Position numbers and translations under genes: made by a program
Notes under the pieces: generated by a model
Told to the model about the DNA's origin: nothing
The model's input: only the letters and a program-made list of their open reading frames with translations
Databases searched by the model: none
Part shown: in pieces, positions 1-8,133 of the stretch
Layout of the letters: each line of letters opens with the position of its first letter
Position numbering within the stretch: the first letter of the stretch is position 1
DNA from: UBA724 sp964008075
Lineage (GTDB): Bacteria; Bacteroidota; Bacteroidia; Flavobacteriales; Flavobacteriaceae
Assembly (NCBI GenBank): GCA_964008075.1
Contig: CAXGAP010000025.1
Location: 1-17,804, forward strand
Direction of reading: 5' to 3'
Length of the DNA stretch: 17,804 nt

Positions 1-46
1 ACCCTCACCTTGGCAAGGTGATGCTCTACCCCTGAGCTACTTTCGC
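1..46 (-). tRNA. tRNA-Gly (anticodon GCC), 3' part beyond window edge
   Basis: Read on the minus strand, the sequence begins GCGAAAGTAGCTCAG at base 46, a typical acceptor strand and D-stem start with the AGCTCAG-GGGTAGAGC D-arm. It continues into an anticodon arm with stem TCACC/GGTGA and a 7-base loop TTGCCAA, giving anticodon GCC for glycine. The variable loop, T-arm and 3' acceptor strand would lie before base 1, so the gene is cut by the window and not truncated biologically. It lies 36 bases downstream of the mutS stop on the same strand and could be transcribed by read-through from mutS. Confidence 0.93.
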
Positions 47-82
47 AATTGGAACACAAATGTAAGAGAATTTTCCCAAAAA

Positions 83-2683
83 CTACAAGCCCTTTTTCTT
101 CCCCAACTTCTTGCGCAAACTGTTTAGCTGCATCAAAGCATCCACAGGGGTCAAATGATCAATATCCAAATCAATTAATTGATCCCGAATTTCTTCAAGC
201 AGTGGATCATCCATTTGAAAAAAGTTCAATTGCACTTCTTCATCTTTTTTTGTCTTTTTTGTACCACGACTTGCTTCTAAATTTTCTAAAAGTTGTTTGG
301 ATTGCTGCAAGATAAATTGAGGCATACCTGCCATCTTAGCCACATGAATACCAAAGCTATGAGCACTACCGCCAGGTATTAATTTACGTAAAAACAGCAC
401 ATCATCCTTTAGCTCTTTTACAGAAACAGTATAGTTCTGTATTCGTTCATATTGCTCTGTCATTTCATTGAGCTCATGATAGTGCGTTGCAAATAAGGTC
501 TTGGGCTGATGAGGATGTTCGTGCAAATAGGTGGCAATCGCCCAGGCAATTGATATCCCATCATAGGTGCTCGTGCCACGCCCAATCTCATCGAGCAGAA
601 CCAAACTACGTGCAGACAGATTGTTAACAATTGCAGCTGTTTCGTTCATTTCAACCATAAAAGTGGACTCCCCCAAAGAGATATTATCACTTGCACCTAC
701 ACGAGTAAACAGCTTGTCAACAATTCCAATTTCAGCCCTATCTGCAGGAATGTAGCTCCCTACTTGAGCCATGAGTACGATAAGTGCCGTTTGTCGTAGC
801 ACTGCCGATTTTCCTGACATATTTGGACCTGTAATCATAATAATCTGCTGATTGTTTTTGTTTAGCTCCAGGTCGTTGGGGATATACGATTCTTCTGGGG
901 GCATTTGATATTCAATCACTGGATGACGCCCTTGCACAATTGTCAATGAGTCACCATCCTTCAAGCTTGGGTAATGATAGTTTCTTGCCTTTGCCAAACT
1001 CGCAAACCCACACAAACAGTCAAGCTCAGCTAGTATGCGTGCGTTGTTTTGAATGGTTTCAATATAAGGTATCAATCCATTCACAAGCTCATGAAACAAA
1101 TGCTGTTCGAGTTGAGCAATCTGGTCTTCTGCACCTATGATTTTTGTTTCATAGGCCTTGAGCTCTTCTGTTATATATCGCTCAGCATTGACCAGTGTCT
1201 GCTTTCGAATCCATGTTTCTGGCACTTTGTCTTTATGCGTGTTTCGCACCTCGATATAATAGCCAAAAACATTGTTGAATGATATTTTGAGAGAACTGAT
1301 ACCTGTTTTTTCAGTCTCTCTTTCCAACATCTCATCCAGAACTTTTTTTCCATCACGAGCAATCGAGCGATAGTCGTCTAACTCAGCAGAATATCCTGAG
1401 GCGATGGTGTCACCTTTTCCCAATTGGGTAGGGGCGTCTTCAGACAGTCGGTCTGTAATCCATTGACAACAAGCATCACAAGAATCCAATCCTTCTCCTA
1501 AAACGCGCAATGCTTCTTGGTCGCTTTGTGAGGTGATTTCTGTTACTTTTGGAATGAGCAGCAAGGTGTTTTTGAGTTGATTGATCGCTCGAGGGCCAAT
1601 TCTGCCTGTGGCTACTTTTGCCATCAAACGCTCCAAATCTCCGACAGACCGAAGCAGTTCTTGCATGCGCTGTTTTCGATTTATGTGTTGGTAAAAATCC
1701 GTCACAACACACAATCTCTTTTCAATGGCTTTCAAATCGGTTAGTGGAGCAACCAACCATCGCTTAAGCATTCTTCCACCCATAGGTGTTTTTGTATGAT
1801 CCATCACCTGCAAAAGAGTGGTTGCCTGTGGTGCGTTGGGATAAATCAGTTCCAAATTCCGAATTGTGAATGGGTCCATCCACATTTGCACCTCGCGATC
1901 GAGGCGATGAATGTGTGTGATGTGATCCAACTGCGCATGTTCAGTTTCGTTAAGGTAATACAAAATCACCCCTGCAGCAATGATACCAGCATGGAGATCA
2001 GTAATCCCAAAACCCTTAAGTGATGCAACGCCAAATTGACCCTGCAAACGTTCTGTTGCATAATTTTCTTGAAACACCCAATCCTCAAGATAATATGCTG
2101 GAAATCCAGCACCATAACTCTCTACAATTTGCTTTTTCATTGGTTTGGCAACCAATACTTCTTTGACAGCCAACTGCTGAATCAGAATCGATATTTCCGT
2201 TTGACTTCCTTGTGTGAGTTGGAACTCACCTGTTGAAATATCAAGAAAAGACAATCCATGTATTTGATTATCGATGTGCAAAGCTGCTACAAAGTTGTTT
2301 GACTTTTCATCCAGAACCCCATCAGTCAAAGTAACACCAGGGGTGATGAGTTCAGTTACCCCTCTTTTGACCAATTTTTTTGTTGCTTTTGGGTCTTCCA
2401 ACTGATCGCAAATCGCTACTCTCTCTCCTGCCCGAACCAATTTTGGTAGATAGGTTTCTAATGCATGATGTGGAAAACCAGCCAATTCTGTTTCGCTTGC
2501 ACTACCAGCCCCTCGTTTGGTGAGCACAATCCCCAAAATATCTGCAGCGCGAACAGCATCATACCCAAAAGTCTCGTAAAAATCACCTACCCGAAACAAC
2601 AATAGAGCGTCTGGGTATTTCACCTTAATCTCATTGTACTGCTTCATCAATGGCGTTTCCTTAGATGATGGTTTTGCTGTCAA
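83..2683 (-). CDS. mutS: DNA mismatch repair ATPase MutS
   Basis: MutS recognises base mismatches and small loops in newly replicated DNA and, as an ATP-driven sliding clamp, recruits MutL. The 866-residue product has the usual length and domain order. The mismatch-reading Phe-x-Glu motif is in GDFYETF (residues 33-39, F35 and E37). The ATPase has Walker A GPNMSGKS (619-626), Walker B LVLLDEIG (694-701), the GRGTSTYDG segment (701-709) and the FATHYHEL switch histidine region (731-738). A QLNFF motif (818-822) before the C-terminal tetramerisation helices matches the beta-clamp-binding type. The only start covering the conserved KETPLMKQYN segment is a TTG at 2681-2683, because an in-frame TAG lies six codons further upstream. 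The first ATG (residue 13) would remove that segment. No mutL is nearby. Identity is very secure; the start is fairly secure. Confidence 0.97.
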   Translation of the reverse strand: MTAKPSSKETPLMKQYNEIKVKYPDALLLFRVGDFYETFGYDAVRAADILGIVLTKRGAGSASETELAGFPHHALETYLPKLVRAGERVAICDQLEDPKATKKLVKRGVTELITPGVTLTDGVLDEKSNNFVAALHIDNQIHGLSFLDISTGEFQLTQGSQTEISILIQQLAVKEVLVAKPMKKQIVESYGAGFPAYYLEDWVFQENYATERLQGQFGVASLKGFGITDLHAGIIAAGVILYYLNETEHAQLDHITHIHRLDREVQMWMDPFTIRNLELIYPNAPQATTLLQVMDHTKTPMGGRMLKRWLVAPLTDLKAIEKRLCVVTDFYQHINRKQRMQELLRSVGDLERLMAKVATGRIGPRAINQLKNTLLLIPKVTEITSQSDQEALRVLGEGLDSCDACCQWITDRLSEDAPTQLGKGDTIASGYSAELDDYRSIARDGKKVLDEMLERETEKTGISSLKISFNNVFGYYIEVRNTHKDKVPETWIRKQTLVNAERYITEELKAYETKIIGAEDQIAQLEQHLFHELVNGLIPYIETIQNNARILAELDCLCGFASLAKARNYHYPSLKDGDSLTIVQGRHPVIEYQMPPEESYIPNDLELNKNNQQIIMITGPNMSGKSAVLRQTALIVLMAQVGSYIPADRAEIGIVDKLFTRVGASDNISLGESTFMVEMNETAAIVNNLSARSLVLLDEIGRGTSTYDGISIAWAIATYLHEHPHQPKTLFATHYHELNEMTEQYERIQNYTVSVKELKDDVLFLRKLIPGGSAHSFGIHVAKMAGMPQFILQQSKQLLENLEASRGTKKTKKDEEVQLNFFQMDDPLLEEIRDQLIDLDIDHLTPVDALMQLNSLRKKLGKKKGL

Positions 2684-2746
2684 ATGTTCTGAGTTGTCTT
2701 GCTAAAATACCTATTTGCTTTGGAAAATGGTTTGCCAATCAAGTTG

Positions 2747-2754
2747 TATTTTTG
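2747..2754 (+). promoter_or_regulatory. -7 promoter box TATTTTTG for the TrmH-family gene
   Basis: This is an exact match to the Bacteroidota sigma-70 -7 consensus TAnnTTTG, in the 75-bp divergent gap with mutS. A TTG at 2720-2722, 24 bases upstream, is a slightly over-spaced -33 candidate. The box ends only 4 bases before the ATG at 2759, so transcription would begin at or next to the start codon. Confidence 0.45.
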
Positions 2755-2758
2755 AATC

Positions 2759-3295
2759 ATGCGCAAACTCAAAAATGCAGAACTCAATCGATTGGATGTG
2801 GATGAATTTAAAAACGCCAAAAAAACGCCTTTAATCTTATTATTGGACAATGTAAGAAGCACCCATAATGTGGGTTCGATTTTTCGCACTGCTGACGCTT
2901 TTCGAATACAAGAAATCATCCTCTGTGGAATCACAGCTACCCCTCCTCACAAAGAGATTCGTAAAACTGCTTTGGGTGCTACTGAAAGTGTGCAATGGCA
3001 ATACTCCAAAAACACCTCTGATGCTGTTGATCGGCTCAAAACAAAAGGGGTTGTTGTTTTGGCAATCGAGCAAGCAGAAGGCTCCACGAGCTTGTCGGAC
3101 TTCACACCCAAACCCAACACAACCTATGCTTTGGTATTTGGACATGAGGTAAAGGGAGTTTCACAAGAGATTGTCAGTGCTGCCAATGAAGTGCTAGAAA
3201 TCCCACAAGAGGGAACCAAGCATTCCCTCAATGTTTCAGTGAGTGTTGGACTGGTTGTTTGGGAGTTGTTTAGTTCGCTGTCAAAGCAGTCTTAA
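2759..3295 (+). CDS. SpoU/TrmH-family RNA 2'-O-methyltransferase
   Basis: This is a SPOUT-class methyltransferase that transfers a methyl group from S-adenosylmethionine to a ribose 2'-OH in tRNA or rRNA; the target cannot be told from sequence. All three SpoU motifs are present in 178 residues. Motif 1 is NVRSTHNVGSIFRT (31-44), with the conserved Asn and Arg. Motif 2 is ALVFGHEVKGVS (124-135), with His where many members have Asn in FGNE. Motif 3 is SLNVSVSVGLVVWEL (156-170), which forms the trefoil-knot cofactor site. There is no N-terminal substrate-binding extension, so it is a minimal single-domain member like those common in flavobacteria. The start ATG gives the MRKLKN-type N-terminus I remember for this group. 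Its last 26 bases overlap the convergent HPPK/kinase gene. Confidence 0.92.
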   Translation: MRKLKNAELNRLDVDEFKNAKKTPLILLLDNVRSTHNVGSIFRTADAFRIQEIILCGITATPPHKEIRKTALGATESVQWQYSKNTSDAVDRLKTKGVVVLAIEQAEGSTSLSDFTPKPNTTYALVFGHEVKGVSQEIVSAANEVLEIPQEGTKHSLNVSVSVGLVVWELFSSLSKQS

Positions 3296-4400
3296 GTCGA
3301 CCGATAATCAAATGATAATCCCTATCGTTTGACACAAAATCGAGTTCACTCAAATCTATTTCTACGATGTTCCAATCTGGATGTGAACGCTTAAAGTCTT
3401 GATAACCCTGACGCACTTTGTTCAAATAATCAGCATCAATGGAACGCTCATAACTACGTGCTCTATTTTTGATGTTTGACAATAATCTAGGCGTTGTTTG
3501 CTTGAGTAGGATATACAAATCTGGTTTTTGTATGTCGCTCATCATATTGTAAAATATCGTTCGATAGAGTGAAAACTCATCAGGTTGTAGCGTAAACTGA
3601 GCAAAAATCAGTGACTTGTGTACTTCATAATCCGACACAACCCCTTGATCAAATAAATTGGGCTGCTCTGAAAGTTCGTGTTGCTGTTTAAATCGATCTG
3701 CTAAAAACGACATTTCTAAGGGAAATGCATAGCGCTCGGCATTATCGTAAAATTTGGGTAAAAAGGGGTTTTCGGCAAATCGCTCTAAGAAGAGTTTTGC
3801 ATGAATATCCTCAGCTATTCGCTTTGCCAAACTTGTTTTCCCACAACCAATGGTTCCCTCCACACAAATGCGGTTGAATTGACGTAAAAAATGAATGGCT
3901 GGTCGCTCTATCGCATCTCCCAAAAGAGACAGTTCGGTAGGATCATCACAATTCTTAAACAACTGTGCAATAGTTTGATTATGATTTGGCACTCCTTTTT
4001 CGGGAGCAATCTCAAAAAGAGGCTGCAGTACAAATCTTCGCTCATGTAATCGAGGGTGTGGCACAGTCAATGTACTTGTGTTTATGACCTGATTATCAAC
4101 CATGACCAAGTCAAGGTCAATAGGTCGATCGTGGTAGAGGCCATCTGAAGCCTGCTCGCGACCCAATGCGCTTTCGATCGCTTGAAGATTTTCCAAAATC
4201 AAACTGGGTATTTTTGGTGACGATGCCACCAAGCAAGTGTTTAAGAAATCAGCCCCCGAAAAGCCCACAGCAGGCACTTCATAAACTGATGCGCAATGAA
4301 GAACTCTGCCAATCTCATCATCAATCCGGTCAACAGCTTGTTGTAGATTGGCAAGGCGATCGCCCATGTTGCTTCCTAGTGCGATATATATCTTTTGCAT
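3270..4400 (-). CDS. folK: Bifunctional HPPK (FolK) / deoxynucleoside kinase fusion
   Basis: This protein joins two enzymes. Residues about 1-160 (numbered from the ATG at 4400) are 6-hydroxymethyl-7,8-dihydropterin pyrophosphokinase, which activates the pterin with ATP in folate synthesis. The signs are YIALGSNMGDR near the N-terminus, DRPIDLDLVMVD (91-102) with the Mg-binding Asp pair, and PHPRLHERRFVLQPL. Residues about 170-376 are a deoxynucleoside kinase of the dCK/dGK fold, with P-loop GTIGCGKTS (182-190), ERFAENPFL, a DRF motif, and a basic lid segment RARSYERS (313-320). It would make dNMPs from salvaged deoxynucleosides. This fusion is, from memory, widespread in Bacteroidota, so it is not a sequencing artefact. 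An in-frame GTG two codons upstream (4406) is possible, but ATG at 4400 starts directly at the family N-terminus. The kinase's nucleoside preference is unknown. Confidence 0.93.
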   Translation of the reverse strand: MQKIYIALGSNMGDRLANLQQAVDRIDDEIGRVLHCASVYEVPAVGFSGADFLNTCLVASSPKIPSLILENLQAIESALGREQASDGLYHDRPIDLDLVMVDNQVINTSTLTVPHPRLHERRFVLQPLFEIAPEKGVPNHNQTIAQLFKNCDDPTELSLLGDAIERPAIHFLRQFNRICVEGTIGCGKTSLAKRIAEDIHAKLFLERFAENPFLPKFYDNAERYAFPLEMSFLADRFKQQHELSEQPNLFDQGVVSDYEVHKSLIFAQFTLQPDEFSLYRTIFYNMMSDIQKPDLYILLKQTTPRLLSNIKNRARSYERSIDADYLNKVRQGYQDFKRSHPDWNIVEIDLSELDFVSNDRDYHLIIGRLKTALTAN

Positions 4401-4440
4401 TTCCACAACACAAAAATCGTAAAAGAAAACATAATGATCT

Positions 4441-4456
4441 TATATTTGTACAAATA
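4441..4456 (+). promoter_or_regulatory. sppA promoter box overlapping a 14-bp perfect palindrome
   Basis: TATATTTG at 4441-4448 matches the Bacteroidota -7 consensus TAnnTTTG and ends 16 bases before the sppA ATG. No TTG lies at the usual -33 distance. The box is interleaved with a perfect palindrome TATTTGTACAAATA (4443-4456, centre GTAC). A dimeric regulator bound here would cover the -7 box and the likely transcription start. Seen directly: the box and the symmetry. Inferred: an operator function. Confidence 0.45.
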
Positions 4457-4464
4457 ACTCTTTT

Positions 4465-6219
4465 ATGCAATTTTTAAAAAATCTATTCGCCTCTGTACTA
4501 GGTACATTCATTGCGATTGTCCTTTCATTTGTCTTTTTATTTATTCTACTAGCTGGTATTGCTTCGTCAATTGACACAGCTGAGGAAGTCAGTGTAAAAG
4601 AAAATTCTCTTTTAACCATCAGCCTACAAAAACCAGTAACTGATCGCAGTCCAAAACAATTTGAATTTGAAGCAGCTTTTGATATCGACGCAGAAGCAGT
4701 TGGTTTGGATAAGATTTTGGCGTCCATTCGCTCAGCGAAAGACGATGATCGCATCGAGGGGATTAGTATCGAGCATACTTTTTTACAATCTGGCATGTCG
4801 CAAACCCAAGCCATTCGCGATGCACTAACAGACTTTAAAAAGTCTGGCAAATTTATTTATGCCTATCATGACTTTTTTACCCAAAAGGATTATTATTTGG
4901 CTTCTGTCGCAGATTCTGTTTTTGTGCATCCAGAAGGGGGAGTTGAGCTTGCTGGACTTGCGTCTGAAGTTCTTTATCTCAAAGAGTTTCAAGACATCAC
5001 AGGCATCGAAATGCAGGTGATACGAAATGGTGCTTATAAAAGTGCAGTTGAGCCTTTTTTACAAAACGAAATGAGTGATGAAAATCGCAAGCAAATCAAA
5101 TCTCTTTTGGATGGTTTCTGGGCTGAAATGGTCGTTAAAATTGATGAGCGCACAGCACTGACTCCAAAAAAAATCAATGAAATTGCTTCAAGCTTAGATG
5201 CCTTGGTATCTGCAAATGCAGTGGAGCTCGGGGTGGTTGACAATGCACTACTTCGCAACGAATACACAGAATTGTTGAGAGCGAAAATGGAACTCGAAGA
5301 GGAAGATAAACTCCACACGATAGACATCGAAGATTATCAACAAACTGTTAGCACTCAGTTGGGTGAAGGAAAAGATCGAATTGCAGTTGTTTATGCGCAA
5401 GGTGAAATCATTTATGGAGAAGGTGGTGAGTTCCAAATTGGGCAAGAGTTATTGATTAGGACCTTAAAAAAAATAAAGAAACACGATCGCACCAAAGCTG
5501 TTGTCATTCGCATCAATTCTCCAGGTGGCAGCTCTCTTGCATCAGAACTCATCTATCAAGAAATTGAAAATTTACAACAAGAAAAACCTGTTGTAATTTC
5601 GATGGGTGATGTTGCTGCGTCTGGTGGATATTATATTGCTGCTGGTGCCGATTATATCTTTGCTGAGCCCACAACAATCACAGGATCGATTGGGGTATTT
5701 GGTGTACTCCCTCTAGTTGAGGATTTGGCTGAAGACTGGGGTGTACGTACATCACAAGTTACGACACACCCAAATGCATTGCTCTACAGCCCAATGAAGT
5801 CTCTTACACCTTCGGCAAGAAAAGAAATCAAACAACAAATCAAGCGAGTGTATTCCACTTTTTTGGAGCGTGTTTCAGATGGAAGGGAAATGAGTGTAGC
5901 AGACGTTGACAAAATTGCACAAGGTCGCGTTTGGAGTGGTACAGACGCTCACAACATTGGCTTGGTCGACTCGTTAGGGGGTCTTGAAGATGCTGTTGCA
6001 TATGCCGCCAAGTTGGCTGAAACAGATGCATACAAAACAACCAATTACCCCAAATTCAGTGACGATTTTGAATCCTTTCTAGAATCTCTTCAGCCAAGCC
6101 CTTTTGGACAAACTGCAATCGGAAAATCCCTTGAGTACTATCAATCATTATTTTCAAAACAAACAACACATATGGATCACATCCAAGCGCGGATTCCTTT
6201 TGAACTCAACATTCGCTAA
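4465..6219 (+). CDS. sppA: Signal peptide peptidase SppA, 67-kDa type
   Basis: SppA is a membrane-anchored serine protease that degrades signal peptides left in the membrane after secretion and may cut other membrane substrates. The 584-residue product is the long type with tandem halves. One N-terminal transmembrane segment (about 9-32) anchors it, with the catalytic part facing the periplasm. The catalytic dyad is split between halves as in E. coli SppA: the general-base lysine in NGAYKSAVEPF (K192) and the nucleophile serine in DVAASGGYYIAAG (S386). NSPGG (351-355) and TITGSIGVFG (404-413) are further S49-family signatures. It is the first gene of an apparent three-gene operon: its TAA overlaps the ATG of the next gene as TAATG. 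Confidence 0.96.
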   Translation: MQFLKNLFASVLGTFIAIVLSFVFLFILLAGIASSIDTAEEVSVKENSLLTISLQKPVTDRSPKQFEFEAAFDIDAEAVGLDKILASIRSAKDDDRIEGISIEHTFLQSGMSQTQAIRDALTDFKKSGKFIYAYHDFFTQKDYYLASVADSVFVHPEGGVELAGLASEVLYLKEFQDITGIEMQVIRNGAYKSAVEPFLQNEMSDENRKQIKSLLDGFWAEMVVKIDERTALTPKKINEIASSLDALVSANAVELGVVDNALLRNEYTELLRAKMELEEEDKLHTIDIEDYQQTVSTQLGEGKDRIAVVYAQGEIIYGEGGEFQIGQELLIRTLKKIKKHDRTKAVVIRINSPGGSSLASELIYQEIENLQQEKPVVISMGDVAASGGYYIAAGADYIFAEPTTITGSIGVFGVLPLVEDLAEDWGVRTSQVTTHPNALLYSPMKSLTPSARKEIKQQIKRVYSTFLERVSDGREMSVADVDKIAQGRVWSGTDAHNIGLVDSLGGLEDAVAYAAKLAETDAYKTTNYPKFSDDFESFLESLQPSPFGQTAIGKSLEYYQSLFSKQTTHMDHIQARIPFELNIR

Positions 6220-6920
6220 TGGATAGATCAAGGCATGCTGCTGCACAGAAACTCTATTTATATCTAGCTGCGTTGTTCATCACTTCGTTGGTGGTTTCAA
6301 ACCTGATTTTTCAAAAGTTTTTCTATTGGTATCCTTTTGATTGGGAAATCTTTGGCAACTCATTGTTTGAGCTTTCTGTTGGCATTCTCCCCTACCCAAT
6401 CACCTTTTTGGTTACTGATTTGATCTCTGAAATTTTTGGCAGAAAAGCTGCAAACAGGGTTGTGATTGCCGGTATCTTTGCTTCATTTTTTTCGATCGGA
6501 ATCCTACTCATTGCTGGGGTGGTACCTGCGCTCCCAAATTCACCTATAAATGATGCAACATTTACAAAAGTATTTGCACTGTCACCCATCGCTGTATTGG
6601 CTTCGATGATGGCTTATCTTTTTGCACAGTTTATCGATATCCGTATCTATCATTTTTGGAAAAATTTGACCAAAGGAAAACACTTATGGCTTCGAAATAA
6701 TTTCTCTACTTTTGCCTCTCAATTTATCGATACATTTACAGTTGTTGGACTGTTGTGTGTCTTTGGCGTATTGCCCTGGAACGCTTTTTTAGGCCTACTC
6801 ATTTCTGGTGTTGTGTTTAAAATTCTCGTAGCATTGATCGATACCCCGCTGCTATATCTGAGTGTCAATTGGATACGTTCCTATTTTAAACTAGACATCA
6901 ATGAAGAAATCAAATTATAA
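6219..6920 (+). CDS. Queuosine precursor transporter, YhhQ/VUT family
   Basis: This is a predicted inner-membrane transporter of 233 residues with about six transmembrane segments (roughly 11-31, 43-63, 80-105, 116-138, 168-186 and 190-214). The loop ITFLVTDLISEIFGRKAA (61-78) and RNNFSTFASQFIDT (159-172) are the family signatures of YhhQ (COG1738), shown in E. coli to take up 7-cyano- or 7-aminomethyl-7-deazaguanine for queuosine synthesis in tRNA. The start ATG overlaps the sppA stop by one base and its 3' end overlaps the following hydrolase gene by 20 bases, so the three genes are very likely co-transcribed. Family assignment is strong; the exact substrate in this organism is inferred. 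Confidence 0.9.
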   Translation: MDRSRHAAAQKLYLYLAALFITSLVVSNLIFQKFFYWYPFDWEIFGNSLFELSVGILPYPITFLVTDLISEIFGRKAANRVVIAGIFASFFSIGILLIAGVVPALPNSPINDATFTKVFALSPIAVLASMMAYLFAQFIDIRIYHFWKNLTKGKHLWLRNNFSTFASQFIDTFTVVGLLCVFGVLPWNAFLGLLISGVVFKILVALIDTPLLYLSVNWIRSYFKLDINEEIKL

Positions 6921-8133
6921 ATCCCAATCAATATTAATTCAAACTGTCCTTTGGCTCACCATTACATTGGTTGGCCACAGCCAAGACCTAAATCAAGGAG
7001 CATTAGACTCACTGTATGCTCATTACCAAAATTCTATTTCAAATAAATCACTTGCTGGAGTTGAGTCTCTACTAATTGTCAACGATCGTGTGGTTTGGCA
7101 TCAAGCACAAGGATATCAAGATGTTTCTACTGAAAAAGCATTAGAACCCAATAGTATCTTCTACATTCAATCGATGACTAAACCCATCATGAGTGTTGCC
7201 ATAATGCAGCTCGTTGAGCGTGGTGTTATCAACCTATATGACCCTATCGAAATCTATATTCCTGAGGCAAAGCACTTGCGTGTGGCTGTTGATCCAAATC
7301 TAGGATTGGACAGTCCTACACAAAAAATCAATCGATCCATCACAATACGCGACTTGCTTACCCATACCTCAGGATTGTCTCATGGATTGAGAGATTCGAA
7401 GCTCGATCAACAATTATTCGAAGCCTTATACGACGAAACCTTAAACTATCGACTTCACAATACAGTTGAAGACAGGGTGTTGACTTTACTATCTTTTCCT
7501 CTCGTAGCTCATCCAGGGACAAAGTGGTACTACAGTGCTGGCGCAGATGTGTTGGCGCTCATCCTCGAAAGAGTAACCAAAGAATCTATTCCCAATTTCC
7601 TGTCAAAAAATATCTTTGATCCTCTCAAAATGCATGACACTGGCTATAACCTTAATGCGCTGCAATCACAAAGGGTGATGAAGCTTCACAGTCGCGATGA
7701 AAACAATAAAATCATGCGTCACAAACATCAAGTTCCAACATCTGGTAATACTGTTTTTGGAGGAACGCATGGTCTCTTTTCTACAGCTGATGATTATGCC
7801 AAATTTTGTCTGATGATCCTCCACAATGGGTCTTGGAAGGGAACACGAATTCTTAAAGCTGAGACTGTCAAAAATATAAGGAAAAATCACACACAAAATC
7901 TATACAATGAGCCAGGGGCTTGCTTTGGATTTGGGTTTTCCGTTATTTTGAATCCCAATAAAATAGATCGTCCAGGTGGGGTTGGGCAACTACAATGGAG
8001 TGGCTATTTTAGCACCCATTTTTTTATTGATCCAGAAAAAAAGGCAATTGGTATCACCCTTACCCAGCAAATGCCTGGTGGAGATAACATTGCTTTCCCC
8101 TTTCAAAAATATACCTACAAAGCCTTGGACTAA
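6901..8133 (+). CDS. Secreted serine hydrolase of the class C beta-lactamase/EstB family
   Basis: The 410-residue protein has a Sec-type signal peptide (basic start, hydrophobic stretch about 11-24, possible cleavage after VGHSQ), so it should act in the periplasm or at the surface. The penicillin-binding fold motifs are present: nucleophile SMTK (S91, K94), the tyrosine motif YSA (211-213) in place of the usual Y-x-N, a GGTHGLFS segment (287-294), and WSG (366-368) in the position of the third KTG/HTG-like motif. DLLTHTSGL (151-159) is typical of the esterase/peptidase members. The substrate cannot be predicted: it may cut esters, D-amino-acid peptides or cell-wall products. There is no reason to call it an antibiotic-resistance enzyme. 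It is the last gene of the sppA operon and ends in a 4-base overlap with the convergent DUF2797 gene. Confidence 0.88.
   Translation: MKKSNYKSQSILIQTVLWLTITLVGHSQDLNQGALDSLYAHYQNSISNKSLAGVESLLIVNDRVVWHQAQGYQDVSTEKALEPNSIFYIQSMTKPIMSVAIMQLVERGVINLYDPIEIYIPEAKHLRVAVDPNLGLDSPTQKINRSITIRDLLTHTSGLSHGLRDSKLDQQLFEALYDETLNYRLHNTVEDRVLTLLSFPLVAHPGTKWYYSAGADVLALILERVTKESIPNFLSKNIFDPLKMHDTGYNLNALQSQRVMKLHSRDENNKIMRHKHQVPTSGNTVFGGTHGLFSTADDYAKFCLMILHNGSWKGTRILKAETVKNIRKNHTQNLYNEPGACFGFGFSVILNPNKIDRPGGVGQLQWSGYFSTHFFIDPEKKAIGITLTQQMPGGDNIAFPFQKYTYKALD

Noticed and set aside
1..46. Truncated tRNA or integration (att) site at the tRNA
   Set aside because: The tRNA is cut only by the window edge, and no integrase, direct repeat or foreign gene lies next to it.
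4440..4850. 136-codon open frame on the minus strand
   Set aside because: Antisense to the start of sppA and covering its promoter; no motif seen.
6901..8133. Beta-lactamase resistance gene
   Set aside because: The fold motifs are those of the broad esterase/peptidase-like serine hydrolase group, with a YSA in place of YxN. Nothing points to antibiotic hydrolysis and there is no mobile context.
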